Counted from the stretch's first letter, positions 9,198 through 19,097 are shown. The stretch: DNA of 64,000 nucleotides from Rhodanobacteraceae bacterium (GCA_009996615.1 JAACZU010000003.1:124001-188000); one strand, 5' to 3'. The notes: a model not told the origin generated them from the sequence alone. Numbers and translations are program-made.

Positions 9198-9620
9198 ATG
9201 CCGCGCGCCGACTTCTACCTGATCGCCAAGCCGCGCTTCCGCGCCGAGCCGCTGCGCCTCGTTTGCGAGCTGGCCAAGCGCGCGTTCGCGGCCGAGCAGC
9301 CGACGCTGATCCTGACCCGTTCGCAGGACCAGGCCGAGGCGCTCGACGAGCTGCTGTGGGCGTTCGACGAAGACGCGTTCATCCCGCACCAGCTCGCCGG
9401 CGACGACGACGACGCGATCACCGCGGTGCTGATCGTGCCGCCCGGCGTCGCCGCGGCCGACCGCCCGCTGGTCATCAACTTGCGCGACGAATGCGCGCCG
9501 GGCCTGTTCGAGCGCGTGCTGGAGGTCGTGCCGGCCGACGAGGCCGAACGCGCCGGCTCGCGCGAGCGCTGGAAGACCTACAAGCAGGCCGGCTTCGAGG
9601 TCAACAAGTTCGATATGTAG
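9198..9620 (+). CDS. holC: DNA polymerase III subunit chi
   Basis: 140 residues with the HolC fold signature: RADFYLIAKPRF at the start, LTRSQDQAEALDELLWAF and a DAFIPHQLAGD block, then PLVINLRDECAP and the C-terminal RWKTYKQAGF. Chi, with psi, bridges the clamp loader to single-stranded DNA-binding protein at the replication fork. It follows the membrane protein by two bases. A single arm of the heptad repeat begins immediately after its TAG stop. A psi-like gene next to rimI at 19.6-20.1 kb would be its partner. Confidence 0.93.
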   Translation: MPRADFYLIAKPRFRAEPLRLVCELAKRAFAAEQPTLILTRSQDQAEALDELLWAFDEDAFIPHQLAGDDDDAITAVLIVPPGVAAADRPLVINLRDECAPGLFERVLEVVPADEAERAGSRERWKTYKQAGFEVNKFDM

Positions 9621-9650
9621 GGAAGCCGGGATTGGAGATTGGGGAAAGCC
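9621..9650. repeat. Single arm of the heptad repeat after holC
   Basis: GGAAGCCGGGATTGGAGATTGGGG follows the holC stop directly. It matches the left arm of the mreB-mreC copy (GCCGGGATTC GGGATTG GAGATTG) minus one unit. No inverted partner is found before 9831, so this looks like a half element or a decayed copy. Confidence 0.65.
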
Positions 9651-9831
9651 CGTCTTCGGCCCCCTGCCTGCGTCCTGCGCGCGCAGGCGGGCCTCCCCGT
9701 CGCCGCGACAGTCCCGAAAATGCCAGGTCGGGATTCATGCGTCGCCTGGCACCAACGTGCATGAGCCGGCCTTGTCGGGCGGGTTCCCGGCCATGCGCCG
9801 CAAGTGCCGGCCGGCTCTGACTCATGCATGG

Positions 9832-12378
9832 CTACGGCTCGACCGCCAAGGGCATGGCCAGCGACTCACGCGTGCCGTGCAAGACGATGTGTGGCGCATC
9901 TCCATCAACCTCGACCCACGACAGCGAGAGCTGCGGCGCCATGGCGGCACTCCAGGCTCCGGCTGCTTCCGAACCGTCACGGGCGCGCAGCAGCAGGCGT
10001 ACATGCGACGCCGCACCGACGATCAGCCGCTGCACCAGCAATCGATCACCATGACCGGCATCGACGATCCACGCCGTCTCGATCCGTCCTCGCGATGCGC
10101 CGCCACCCAGATCGAGGCCAAGCTCGACCGCATGGTCGGGCCACTCCACCACGCCCCCTGGCGCCGTCCCTGCGAAGTCGACGTCGGCCTCCTGCCCGAA
10201 CCCGTCACGGAACAGGACCAGGGTATCGGTGTCGCTTGCCGCGACACCTTGCGGCGCGGCGACGGTGACCTCGTAGCGCGCGAACGGATCGGTGGCGCCG
10301 GCCAGTACCGAAATGCTGACCAGCCAGCTACGGCTTCGTCCTGGCGCAAGTCCGAGACCTGTTGCGGTCAGCGGGCCGGTTCCGCTCGCCCGATCGCACG
10401 GCGCGCCGTCATCGCCGAAGCACCACCAGCGGGCCTGCGTCGAATCGAGCGACATGGACCAGGTGTCGAACAGGTCGATCCCGGTCGCGATGCCATCGCC
10501 CGTATTGGTCAATGTCACCACGTAGTCCAGCACCTGGCCGTAGCGCGCATAGTCCACCGCGTCGTCGACCGTCAGCACCAGTTGCGGAGCCGGCGTCGTG
10601 CAGGTGATCTCGATGTCGTCAACAGGTCCCGCTACCACGCCGACCGCGTGGGCAATGGTGCAATGCTGGCCGGCTGGCTGCGCTGCGACCGACGCGACGT
10701 AGCTGCTGCCCCATGCCAGTCGCGCCGGGAAGGCAAAACGTCCATTGCCCGAGATGGCGACGTCATGGCCGCCATTCAGTCGAAGCGCCAGTCCCTCACT
10801 CGCCACACCGGACACCGTGCCGCTGACCTCGAGGCCGACGATGGCGAGCGTGACAGACTTCCCGTCTTGTTCGATCACCGCGTCGAAACGCGTGCCGGCC
10901 AGCGAGCCGGCCAGCGATAGGTCATCGAACGCCCCGGTGATCCCGGCCGCGGTCAGCACCGTGTAGGTGGTGCCAAGGAGTGGCGACGCGCCGCCGAAGT
11001 CCACACGCAAGGTGCCGCCCAGATGAGCCTCGCCGGCAACCGCCAAGCGGCTCGCCTGCCCGGACTGCGCGGCGGCCACCGCCAGGATTCCGCCCGCCAT
11101 GTCGAGGGATGCAGCCCGCAGGCTGCCCCATGGCTCCGATGCCGTGCCAGGCGACACCGTGCCGGCATTGCTCACCGCACCGATGTCGCCGATGCCACGC
11201 AGGTTCGTGCCAGCATCGACCCGTACGTCCCCGGTCGTGGCGGTGTCGGCGAGTTCCAGATCACCGCGCTGCAAAGTCGTCTTGCCGCTGGTCGAGATCG
11301 AGCCGGTCAGCGTATTCCCCTGTCCCGCCGAGGCGGCAATCTTCACATTCGCAGCCTGCAGGGTCCCTCCTAGATTCAGCGGTCCTTGCGCGCCCAGCAA
11401 AATGTCGCCGCTGGATTGAACCAGGCTATTCAAGACCAGCCCGTCCCCCGCCTCCATCGATACGGTACCGTCCGACAGCAGTAACCCGGCATGGATGGTC
11501 AGCGTGCCCTCGCTCGCCAGCGCCACTGAATCCCGAACGATGGTCATGCTGTCCAACAGCAACAGTAGATCATCGCCCGTCGTTACCGACATTGCGCCAT
11601 CGACCTGCACGAGAAAGGAGCCTCGTAGCGACACCACGAGCGGCGCATGCGGGGTCAAAGTCCCCGTCGCCGAGGCGCCGTTGGCAAGCCGCAGGTGGCC
11701 GAGTTCCGCAGCCTCGATGTATACCCCGCCGGTGAATGCATTGCCCGGGTCGGAGAGGTCGATGTCATGCGGTCCACCGATGGGATTGAACCTGGCGGCG
11801 CCCGTGACGCTCACGGCGCCGCTTTGCGAGATTCCACCACTGCCGATCACTAGCAAACTGCCGGATATGGCGCCTTGCCCCAGGATCGTGGCCGCACTGT
11901 TGCCCACGGTCGCGCTCGTGCCCACCAACCGCAGGGGACCCAGGAACGTGTTGTCCATCCTGGAGAGGTCGATGGCACCATTCCCTGCAACGAACGATGC
12001 CGGGCCGGCCACGCTGAGCCCAGCGAGGGGGGCGATGTCTCCGGTGGCGGTGGTCACCGACAGCGGGCCGGCGATCGCCATCGGGCCGAGCAGCACCACG
12101 TTGCCACTGGTGGTCGTGAGCGAGGAGAGATCGACCTGCGCGCCAAACTGGATCAGGCCACTGGTGGAGACCTCCAAAGGAGCCGGCCCGGTCACGGCAG
12201 AAGCAAAGGTGATGGCGCCGCCGCCGGTGTCCACCAGCGAAGTCGGGCAAGTCAGTTTGACCACTTCGCCGTAGGTTTGCCCGACTCCGGTCGTCGTCGT
12301 GTTGCCGCACAGGTCCAGCGCCATCGCCTGCGCGCACAGCAGAAGACCCAGCATTCCTCCAGCAACCATCGCACGCAT
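9832..12378 (-). CDS. Secreted repeat-rich beta-helix protein with DUF11-like C-terminal domain
   Basis: About 848 residues. A signal peptide (hydrophobic MVAGGMLGLLLCAQAMA, cleavage near residue 21) is followed by ~480 residues of short, Gly/Ser/Thr/Val-rich repeats of the filamentous-haemagglutinin or autotransporter-passenger type. After this come a TYTVLTAAGITGAFDDL block like autotransporter-associated repeats and a DUF11-like domain (YGQVLDYVVTLTNTGDGIATGI). No beta-barrel translocator is visible, so release through another secretion route is likely. Base composition is visibly less GC-rich than its neighbours. Together with its position between holC and valS this suggests acquisition. 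A GTG one codon upstream is an alternative start. Function unknown; adhesin-like at most. Confidence 0.75.
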   Translation of the reverse strand: MRAMVAGGMLGLLLCAQAMALDLCGNTTTTGVGQTYGEVVKLTCPTSLVDTGGGAITFASAVTGPAPLEVSTSGLIQFGAQVDLSSLTTTSGNVVLLGPMAIAGPLSVTTATGDIAPLAGLSVAGPASFVAGNGAIDLSRMDNTFLGPLRLVGTSATVGNSAATILGQGAISGSLLVIGSGGISQSGAVSVTGAARFNPIGGPHDIDLSDPGNAFTGGVYIEAAELGHLRLANGASATGTLTPHAPLVVSLRGSFLVQVDGAMSVTTGDDLLLLLDSMTIVRDSVALASEGTLTIHAGLLLSDGTVSMEAGDGLVLNSLVQSSGDILLGAQGPLNLGGTLQAANVKIAASAGQGNTLTGSISTSGKTTLQRGDLELADTATTGDVRVDAGTNLRGIGDIGAVSNAGTVSPGTASEPWGSLRAASLDMAGGILAVAAAQSGQASRLAVAGEAHLGGTLRVDFGGASPLLGTTYTVLTAAGITGAFDDLSLAGSLAGTRFDAVIEQDGKSVTLAIVGLEVSGTVSGVASEGLALRLNGGHDVAISGNGRFAFPARLAWGSSYVASVAAQPAGQHCTIAHAVGVVAGPVDDIEITCTTPAPQLVLTVDDAVDYARYGQVLDYVVTLTNTGDGIATGIDLFDTWSMSLDSTQARWWCFGDDGAPCDRASGTGPLTATGLGLAPGRSRSWLVSISVLAGATDPFARYEVTVAAPQGVAASDTDTLVLFRDGFGQEADVDFAGTAPGGVVEWPDHAVELGLDLGGGASRGRIETAWIVDAGHGDRLLVQRLIVGAASHVRLLLRARDGSEAAGAWSAAMAPQLSLSWVEVDGDAPHIVLHGTRESLAMPLAVEP

Positions 12379-12529
12379 CACAGCCCCCCTCGCCCGACGC
12401 GTTATCGGTCCGGCCCGATCATACGGTTATCCAGCGGCGCACGTCTCGCCGTGTTCCGCACTGGCCATCGGCTTGCGTTGTCGTTCGGCGCATGCGAATC
12501 GACATGGCCCCTCTGCCAGCGCGGGCCAG

Positions 12530-13162
12530 CTAGTCGGTGCCGAAGTAGCGATCGCCGGCGTCGCCCAGGCCCGGCACGATGTAGCCGTGCTCGTTGAGGC
12601 CGGCGTCGATCGCGGCGGTGAAGACCGGCACATCGGGATGGCGCTCGCGCAGGTGCGCGAGGCCTTCCGGGCAGCCGACCAGGCAGACGAAGCGGATCGA
12701 GCGCGGTTGCGCCTGCTTCAGCCGGTCCAGCGCGGCGGCGGCGGAATGGCCGGTGGCGAGCATCGGGTCGACCATGATCGCGTCGCGCTCGGCCATGTCG
12801 TGCGGCAGGCGGCAGTAGTACTCGACCGCCGCGAGCGTGTGCGGGTCGCGATACAGGCCGATGTGGCCGACGCGCGCGCACGGCACCACCTCGAGCATGC
12901 CGTCGAGGATGCCGATGCCGGCGCGCAGGATCGGCACGAACACGAGCTTCTTGCCGTCGATCAGCTGCCCGGTCGCCGGCCCGACCGGCGTGTCGACCGT
13001 GACCTCGCGCAACGGCAGCTCGCGCGTGACCTCGTAGGCCATCAGCGCCGCCAACTCGTGCAGCAGGCGCCGGAACGCGGTCGTGCCGGTGGTTTTCGTG
13101 CGCAGCAAGGTCAGCTTGTGCTGCACCAGCGGATGGCGGATCACGTGCACGGCGGCGGTCAT
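12530..13162 (-). CDS. upp: Uracil phosphoribosyltransferase
   Basis: 210 residues, the usual length for Upp. It joins uracil and PRPP to form UMP in pyrimidine salvage. The PRPP loop is [16 protein letters not shown]; the [16 protein letters not shown] block and the C-terminal uracil-binding [17 protein letters not shown] are present. The start at 13162 is supported by AGGAG seven bases upstream (GTCCAGGAGTGAACC before ATG). It is divergent from valS with ~119 bases between the starts. No uraA-type permease is next to it. Confidence 0.96.
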   Translation of the reverse strand: MTAAVHVIRHPLVQHKLTLLRTKTTGTTAFRRLLHELAALMAYEVTRELPLREVTVDTPVGPATGQLIDGKKLVFVPILRAGIGILDGMLEVVPCARVGHIGLYRDPHTLAAVEYYCRLPHDMAERDAIMVDPMLATGHSAAAALDRLKQAQPRSIRFVCLVGCPEGLAHLRERHPDVPVFTAAIDAGLNEHGYIVPGLGDAGDRYFGTD

Positions 13163-13281
13163 GGTTCACTCCTGGACGAGGCCGGGCGACGATAACGCAG
13201 TTGGGGCGCGCCGCGCGCCCGGCTAAACTGCGCGATTCCCTACCTCGACGACGCGCCTTCGCGCGGCAAGCCAGCGTGCCC

Positions 13282-16110
13282 ATGGACAAGAGCTACGAAC
13301 CCCGCCAGATCGAATCGAAGTGGTATGCGCAGTGGGAGGCGCAGGGCCTGTTCGCGCCGGCCGGCAGCGGCGAGCCGTACTGCATCCTGCTGCCGCCGCC
13401 GAACGTGACCGGCACGCTGCACATGGGCCATGCGTTCCAGCAGACGGTCATGGACGCGCTGATCCGCTACCACCGCATGCGGGGCTTCCGCACGCTGTGG
13501 CAGGGCGGCACCGACCACGCCGGCATCGCGACGCAGAAGATCGTCGAGAACCAGCTCGCCGCGCTCGGCCAGTCGCGCCACGACCTCGGCCGCACGGCGT
13601 TCGTCGAGCGCGTGTGGGACTGGAAGGAACAGTCCGGCTCGACGATCACGAACCAGATGCGCCGGCTCGGCGCGTCGGTCGACTGGTCGCGCGAGCGCTT
13701 CACGATGGACGCGGGCCTGTCGGCGGCGGTCAAGCGCGTGTTCGTGCAGTGGTACCGCGACGGCCTGCTCTACCGCGGCCGCCGCCTGGTCAACTGGGAT
13801 CCGGTGCTGATGACCGCGGTGTCGGACCTGGAGGTCGACAGCCAGGAGAAGGACGGCTCGCTGTGGTCGATCCGCTACCCGGCGTCCGACGGCGGCGACG
13901 GCCTGGTCGTCGCGACCACGCGCCCGGAGACGATGCTCGGCGACGTCGCGGTCGCGGTGCATCCGGAGGACGAGCGTTACCAGCACCTGATCGGCAAGAC
14001 GCTCAAGCTGCCGCTCACGGATCGCGAGATCCCGGTCATCGCCGACGACTACGTCGACCGCGAATTCGGCACCGGCTGCGTCAAGATCACGCCGGCGCAC
14101 GACTTCAACGACTGGCAGATCGGCGCGCGCCACGGTCTCGAGCCGATCGTGGTCCTTACCCTCGACGCGAAGATCAATGACAACGCGCCGGAGAAATACC
14201 GCGGCCTCGACCGCTTCGCCGCGCGCAAGGCGGTGCTGGCCGACCTCGAGGCGCAGGGCCTCCTGGTCGAGACGAAGAAGCACAAACTGCAGGTGCCGGT
14301 CAGCCAGCGCTCGGACGCGGTGATCGAGCCGATGCTGACCGACCAGTGGTTCCTGGACCTCACCCGCGACACGCTGCCGGACGGCCGTCCGGGCGGCAAG
14401 AAGGCCATCACCGAACCGGCGCTGGCCGCGGTGCGTGACGGCGCGATCAGGTTCGTGCCGGACAACTGGTCGACCACCTACGACCAGTGGCTGGAGAACA
14501 TCCAGGACTGGTGCGTCAGCCGCCAGCTCTGGTGGGGCCACCAGATCCCGGCCTGGTACGACGAAGCCGGCAACATCTTCGTCGGCGAGGACGAGGCGGA
14601 CGCGATCGCGCATGCGCCGGTGCCGCCGGTCGGCGCGCTGAAGCAGGACGAGGACGTGCTCGACACCTGGTTCAGCTCCGCGCTGTGGCCGTTCTCGACC
14701 ATGGGCTGGCCCAACGCCGGCGAGACCCGCGAGGACGGCAAGGTCGTCGCGAACTGGACGCAGGACCAGGCCTTCCTGCCGAGCGCGGTGCTCGTCACCG
14801 GCTTCGACATCATCTTCTTCTGGGTCGCGCGCATGGTCATGGCGACGCAGTACTTCACCGGCAAGGTGCCGTTCCGCGAGGTCTACATCAACGCGATCGT
14901 GCGTGATGCGGAAGGCCAGAAGATGTCCAAGTCCAAGGGCAACACGATCGATCCGCTCGACCTGATCGACGGCATCGACCTCGAGGCGCTGGTCAGGAAG
15001 TCGACCGCTTCGCTGCTGATTCCGCAGGTGCGCGAGAAGGTCGAAAAGCGCATCCGCAAGGACTATCCGGCCGGCATCCCGGCGGTCGGCGCCGACGCGC
15101 TGCGCTTCACGTTCGCCGCGCTGGCGACCTACGGCCGCACGATCAACTTCGACATGAAGCGCGCCGACGGCTACAAGAACTTCTGCAACAAGCTGTGGAA
15201 TGCGGCGCGCTTCGTGCTGATGAACTGCGAAGGGCCGGGATTCGAGATTCGGGATTCGGGATTCGGAACCGCACCACACAGTGAGGCGGAGAAATGGATC
15301 CTGACGCGCCTGTCGCAGACGCTGGCCGAGGTCGAGGCGCAGTTCGCCAGCTACCGTTTCGACCTCGTCGCGCAGGCGCTGTACGAGTTCGTCTGGAACG
15401 AGTACTGCGACTGGTTCCTCGAGCTGGCCAAGCCGGCCCTGAACGGCGACGACCAGGCCGCCGCCGACTCGACGCGCCGCACGCTGCTGGTCGTGCTCGA
15501 GGCGGTGCTGCGCGCGCTGCATCCGATCGTGCCGTTCATCACCGAGGAAATTTGGCAGGCCGTCGCGCCGCCACTCGGCCTGCAAGGCGCGAGCATCTCC
15601 ACGCGCGCCTATCCGCGCGCGGCGGACTTCGCCATCGACGAGGCCGCGACCGCCGAGATCGAGTGGCTGAAGGCCGTGCTGAGCCAGATCCGCCGCATCC
15701 GCAGCGAGATGAACATCGCCCCGGCCAAGGCGATCCCGCTGCTGTACGCGAACGGCAGCGCCGCCGATCGCGCGCGCCAGGCCAAGTTCGCCGCGGCGAT
15801 CGCGTTCCTGGCCAAGGGCGAATCGCAGCGCTGGCTCGACGCCGGCGAGGCCGAGCCGGCCGCCGCGGCGGCGATCCTCGGCGAGCTGAAGGTGCTGATC
15901 CCGCTGGCCGGCCTGATCGACCTCGAGGCCGAGAAGGCGCGCTTGGACAAGGAGATCAAGCGCATCGAAGCCGAGCTCGCCAAGTCCAGCGCCAAGCTCG
16001 CCAATTTCGGCGAGAAGACGCCGCCGGCCGTGGTCGCGCAGGAAAAACAGCGCCAGGCCGACTTCACGACCACGCTGGCCGGACTGCGCGCGCAGCTCGC
16101 GCGGCTGTAG
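13282..16110 (+). CDS. valS: Valine-tRNA ligase (carries an in-frame heptad repeat)
   Basis: 942 residues, class Ia aminoacyl-tRNA synthetase. [13 protein letters not shown] at 38-50 (HIGH-type motif at 47-50), the CP1 editing domain with [18 protein letters not shown] at 547-551 followed by KGNTIDP, the anticodon-binding domain and a C-terminal coiled coil ([22 protein letters not shown]). ATG 13282 fits the family N-terminus; an upstream in-frame ATG at 13201 is unlikely. Residues ~652-661 ([11 protein letters not shown]) are encoded by four GGGATTC-type heptads (15237-15266). They fall in a variable linker between the catalytic core and the anticodon domain. The usual neighbour holC is 3.7 kb away. 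Confidence 0.97.
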   Translation: MDKSYEPRQIESKWYAQWEAQGLFAPAGSGEPYCILLPPPNVTGTLHMGHAFQQTVMDALIRYHRMRGFRTLWQGGTDHAGIATQKIVENQLAALGQSRHDLGRTAFVERVWDWKEQSGSTITNQMRRLGASVDWSRERFTMDAGLSAAVKRVFVQWYRDGLLYRGRRLVNWDPVLMTAVSDLEVDSQEKDGSLWSIRYPASDGGDGLVVATTRPETMLGDVAVAVHPEDERYQHLIGKTLKLPLTDREIPVIADDYVDREFGTGCVKITPAHDFNDWQIGARHGLEPIVVLTLDAKINDNAPEKYRGLDRFAARKAVLADLEAQGLLVETKKHKLQVPVSQRSDAVIEPMLTDQWFLDLTRDTLPDGRPGGKKAITEPALAAVRDGAIRFVPDNWSTTYDQWLENIQDWCVSRQLWWGHQIPAWYDEAGNIFVGEDEADAIAHAPVPPVGALKQDEDVLDTWFSSALWPFSTMGWPNAGETREDGKVVANWTQDQAFLPSAVLVTGFDIIFFWVARMVMATQYFTGKVPFREVYINAIVRDAEGQKMSKSKGNTIDPLDLIDGIDLEALVRKSTASLLIPQVREKVEKRIRKDYPAGIPAVGADALRFTFAALATYGRTINFDMKRADGYKNFCNKLWNAARFVLMNCEGPGFEIRDSGFGTAPHSEAEKWILTRLSQTLAEVEAQFASYRFDLVAQALYEFVWNEYCDWFLELAKPALNGDDQAAADSTRRTLLVVLEAVLRALHPIVPFITEEIWQAVAPPLGLQGASISTRAYPRAADFAIDEAATAEIEWLKAVLSQIRRIRSEMNIAPAKAIPLLYANGSAADRARQAKFAAAIAFLAKGESQRWLDAGEAEPAAAAAILGELKVLIPLAGLIDLEAEKARLDKEIKRIEAELAKSSAKLANFGEKTPPAVVAQEKQRQADFTTTLAGLRAQLARL
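15237..15266. repeat. Heptad repeat arm inside valS
   Basis: GGGATTC GAGATTC GGGATTC GGGATTC GG: four 7-nt units, the same unit as the mreB-mreC element. It is read in frame within valS and adds roughly ten residues in a linker. No inverted partner is nearby. Confidence 0.85.
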
Positions 16111-16128
16111 AGCCCAGCGCATCCAATC

Positions 16129-16160
16129 GGGACCGCGAGGCCGGCCGGCTGCGCGGTCCC
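16129..16160. terminator. Hairpin between convergent valS and GNAT genes
   Basis: GGGACCGCG (16129-16137) pairs perfectly with CGCGGTCCC (16152-16160) across a 14-base loop. It lies 19 bases after the valS stop and before the convergent acetyltransferase. No T run follows, so termination would be bidirectional but inefficient if it works at all. Confidence 0.4.
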
Positions 16161-16192
16161 GCGCCGCGCTTGCGGCTTCCGTCGGCGCCCGA

Positions 16193-16738
16193 TCAGCCGC
16201 GCGCGGCCGCGGCCAGGCGCAGCCGGAAACCGAACACCGGCAGCCCGGACTGCGAGAAATCCAGATCCTCCGAACGCACGAAGCCGAGGCGCTCGTACAT
16301 CGCCCAGGCGACCTGCATCGCGCGCGTCGTGTGCAGCACGACCTCGGCATGGCCGGCGGCGCGTGCGAGCGCGATGCAGGCACGCGTCAGCGCCGTGCCG
16401 ACGCCGCGGCCGCGGGCATCCGGACCGACGCCGAGCAGGCGGATGCCCGAGGCGTTGCCGACGCGCGTGGCGCTGCCGCCGGAACCGTATTCGGCCATGT
16501 TGCCGAAATACACGACGCCGCCAAGCAAGCCGCCCTCCTGTGACACCGCAACCATCACGCGGGCGCGATCGCGCCGCGCGAAGGCGCCGATGTCCGCCAG
16601 CATCGCGTAGTAGTCCGGCTGCTCCTGCGGCGTCGGGAAACCTTCCAGTGATGCATACACCTCGACCATCAGGCGGCCGAGTGCGGCGGCCTCGTCGGCG
16701 CGCAGGTCACGGATGTCGATCGGTTCGGGCACGGTCAA
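16193..16738 (-). CDS. GNAT family N-acetyltransferase
   Basis: 181 residues with the GNAT fold. The acetyl-CoA pyrophosphate loop is VGPDARGRGVGTAL near 110; the family's late YERLGFVRSEDLDF block follows. An IDIRDLRADEAAALGRLM start is typical of small standalone GNATs. The substrate is not evident. It is convergent with valS and lies ~100 bases from the end of the AraC gene on the same strand, so it may be its own unit. Any small amine, peptide or protein N-terminus is possible. Confidence 0.85.
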   Translation of the reverse strand: MTVPEPIDIRDLRADEAAALGRLMVEVYASLEGFPTPQEQPDYYAMLADIGAFARRDRARVMVAVSQEGGLLGGVVYFGNMAEYGSGGSATRVGNASGIRLLGVGPDARGRGVGTALTRACIALARAAGHAEVVLHTTRAMQVAWAMYERLGFVRSEDLDFSQSGLPVFGFRLRLAAAARG

Positions 16739-16840
16739 GTCCGGTCGGTGGGGGAAGATCCATTGTCGCCGCGCCGCGCACGGCGGCCTTGGCCGATGCG
16801 CCGCCGTGTTTGTCCGTCGCGCCGGCGCGAACCGGTCCGC

Positions 16841-17803
16841 CTATGCGTCGGCGTGCCGGCGCCACGCCGACGGCGGCAGGCCGTACTGGCGCTTGAAGGC
16901 GCGACTGAAGGCCGCCTCCGACTCATAACCGGCGCGCTCGGCGATGCGCGTGATCGGGGCGCCTTCGGCGCGCAGTTCCTGCGCCGCGAGCGCCAGGCGC
17001 CAGCGCAGCAGGTACTGGATCGGCGACTCGCCGACCAGCGTCGTGAAACGTTCGGCCAGCGCCGAACGCGACAGCGCGACCTCGCGCGCCAGCTCGTCCA
17101 CGCTCCAGGCGCGGGCGGGGGTACCGTGCAGCAACGCCAGCGCGCGCCCCACATGCGCATCGCGCAGGCCGGCCAGCCAGCCGCGGCCATCCGGCGGCAG
17201 GCTCGCGGCATGGCAACGCAGCGCCTCGACGAACAGCAGCTCCGCCAGCTTGGCAAGGGTGGACGCGCCGCCGGGGCGCGCCAGCGCGGACTCGTGCACG
17301 CCCGCGCGCAGCAGCTCGCGCAACAGCGGGGCGGTCGGGCCATCGCCGACGGCGATGCGCAACATGCGCGGCAACGCCCCGAGCAGCGGCCGCAACAGCG
17401 CGCGGTCGCAGGCGACGTAGCCGCAGACGAAACGCGTGACGTCCCCCTCGCCGCCGGCGCGCAACACGCTGCATGGCGCCGCGGCGTCGCCGTCGAACAG
17501 GCTGGCCGACTCCACCGGCAGGCGCTGCAGGTCGCTGCCGAGCAGATGCTGGTCGTCGTGCGCGAACAGGATCAGGTCGCCCGCGGCGAGATCGAGCGTG
17601 TCCGCGCCATCGGCCAGCCGGACCTTGCACGTGCCCTCGGTGAGCCAATGGAACAGCGCGACGTGCCGGTCGCCGGGGAGTCCGGCGCGGGCACGGCTCA
17701 GGCCGAAGCGCGCACGCACGCACCACGGCGCGGCGAATTCGGCATCGAGGAAAACCGCGCCGTCGAGGTGCACGGATTTGAGGACGTCGGACAACGCATC
17801 CAT
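16841..17803 (-). CDS. AraC family transcriptional regulator (cupin-type sensor)
   Basis: 320 residues. The N-terminal half is an AraC-type cupin sensor (LADGADTLDLAAGDLILFAHDDQH). The C-terminal ~100 residues hold two helix-turn-helix motifs (WSVDELAREVALSRSALAERF and ITRIAERAGYESEAAFSRAFK) and end in the AraC signature GLPPSAWRR. ATG 17803 is chosen. It is divergent from an SAM methyltransferase gene with ~206 bases between the starts, so it probably controls that gene, itself, or both. The effector is unknown; the cupin class often responds to small hydrophobic or reactive compounds. Confidence 0.9.
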   Translation of the reverse strand: MDALSDVLKSVHLDGAVFLDAEFAAPWCVRARFGLSRARAGLPGDRHVALFHWLTEGTCKVRLADGADTLDLAAGDLILFAHDDQHLLGSDLQRLPVESASLFDGDAAAPCSVLRAGGEGDVTRFVCGYVACDRALLRPLLGALPRMLRIAVGDGPTAPLLRELLRAGVHESALARPGGASTLAKLAELLFVEALRCHAASLPPDGRGWLAGLRDAHVGRALALLHGTPARAWSVDELAREVALSRSALAERFTTLVGESPIQYLLRWRLALAAQELRAEGAPITRIAERAGYESEAAFSRAFKRQYGLPPSAWRRHADA

Positions 17804-18009
17804 GGTGCGCGGGCACTTCGGCCAGGATGACCGGCCGACGGCCCCGCATACTAGCACCCGCATCACGCGGCGCGCCGGCGATGCCACGTGCCTCCCCGGC
17901 GTTTCGGGCAAGCATCGCGGCGTCGCGGCCAGGCCGCGCGGGCAGGGGCTGCCGATACTGGGCTGCGGCGCCGGAACTCCGCGCCGCCTGCCTTTTCCGG
18001 AGAACGACC

Positions 18010-18843
18010 ATGTCCGCTGTTGCCCCCCTGTCCATTTCCCCGCCCGACCTGTCGGCCGTCAAGCGCCGCCAGCAAGCCGCCTGGGCCACCGGCGACTACG
18101 CCGTGGTGGGCACCACCCTGCAGATCGTCGGCGAAGACCTGTGCGAGGCGCTCGACCTGCGCGCCGGCTGGCGCGTGCTCGATGTCGCCGCCGGCAACGG
18201 CAACGCCACGCTGGCAGCCGCGCGCCGCTTCTGCGACGTCACCTCCAGCGACTACGTCGCCACGCTGCTCGAGGCGGGCCGCACGCGCGCGCAGGCCGAA
18301 GGCCACACGATCCGCTTCGAGCAGGCCGATGCCGAGCACCTGCCCTACGCCGACGGCGCCTTCGATGCGGTCGTGTCGACCTTCGGCGTGATGTTCACGC
18401 CGGACCAGGCGCAGGCCGCGAGCGAACTGCTGCGCGTGTGCCGGCCCGGCGGCCGCATCGGCCTGGCCAACTGGACGCCCGACAGCTTCATCGGCGAGGT
18501 GTTCAAGACGATCGGGCGCTACCTGCCCCCCGCGCCGGGCCTGAAGTCACCGGCGCTGTGGGGCACGGTCGAGCACTTGGAGACGCTGTTCGGCCACGGC
18601 GCGAGCGCGATCCGCGCGAACCGCCGCCCGTTCACGTTCCGCTACCGCTCGCCGGCGCACTGGATCGAGGTGTTCCGCACCTATTACGGCCCGATCAACA
18701 AGACCTATGCCGCGCTGGACGCCGGGCAGCAGGACGCCTTCACGCGCGACCTGATGACGCTGCTGACGCGCCACAACCGCTCGGGCGATCCCACGCTGGT
18801 GCTGCCCAGCACCTACCTCGAGGTCGTGATCGAGCGCGCCTGA
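18010..18843 (+). CDS. Class I SAM-dependent methyltransferase
   Basis: 277 residues. Motif I is VLDVAAGNGNATLAAAR near 57-73, with a PYADGAFDAVVSTFGVMF block and RPGGRIGLANWTP, typical of the UbiE/Methyltransf_11 group. A GGAG sits seven to nine bases before ATG 18010. The gene is divergent from an AraC-type regulator, and a broken second methyltransferase follows two bases after its stop. This gives a regulator-methyltransferase pair of unknown substrate. A small-molecule substrate is more likely than a macromolecule, judging by family relatives, but this is inference. Confidence 0.88.
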   Translation: MSAVAPLSISPPDLSAVKRRQQAAWATGDYAVVGTTLQIVGEDLCEALDLRAGWRVLDVAAGNGNATLAAARRFCDVTSSDYVATLLEAGRTRAQAEGHTIRFEQADAEHLPYADGAFDAVVSTFGVMFTPDQAQAASELLRVCRPGGRIGLANWTPDSFIGEVFKTIGRYLPPAPGLKSPALWGTVEHLETLFGHGASAIRANRRPFTFRYRSPAHWIEVFRTYYGPINKTYAALDAGQQDAFTRDLMTLLTRHNRSGDPTLVLPSTYLEVVIERA

Positions 18844-18844
18844 C

Positions 18845-19090
18845 GTGAGCGGCGCCGGTGCCATGCCCGATGCGCGGCGGGAGGCGAATCTGATGCCGGT
18901 CGAACGCCACTACGAGACGTTGCTGGCCGCGCACGACACAGAGATGGCGGGCGGCGACTTCGCCGCCAGCGTCGGCGAGCAGACGGACCTGCTCGCCGCG
19001 TTGGGCGTCACGGATGCCAGCGAGACGATCGACCTGGGCTGCGGTCCCGGCTTCCAGCCGGTGGCTGACCCGGCCCGGCGTGCCATGCCG
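18845..19090 (+). pseudogene. Truncated SAM methyltransferase remnant
   Basis: Reading from GTG 18845 (or ATG 18863/18893) gives VERHYETLLAAHDTEMAGGDF then TIDLGCGPGFQPVADP. This is the N-terminal third of a methyltransferase of the type that begins 'H Y..LLA.HY.WM.GDF' and has motif I DLGCGPGF. Similarity stops soon after motif I, and the sequence then runs into the 3' end of convergent rimI without the remaining ~120 residues. It follows the intact methyltransferase by one codon. It is most likely a decayed second gene of the same unit. Confidence 0.65.
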
Positions 19091-19097
19091 CCGCGAG

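Noticed and set aside
9700-9830. A second heptad arm or terminator after holC
   Set aside because: No inverse arm is present; only an imperfect AGCCGGCC/GGCCGGCT pair (9764-9771, 9809-9816) is visible and its loop is too long to support a terminator call.
15237-15266. Phase variation of valS by heptad slippage
   Set aside because: valS is essential, so off-phase variants would be lethal; the unit count gives an intact frame and no alternative start would rescue it.
17804-18009. AraC operator or palindromic binding site between the regulator and methyltransferase genes
   Set aside because: No clear direct or inverted repeat stands out from GC-rich background, so no site is reported.
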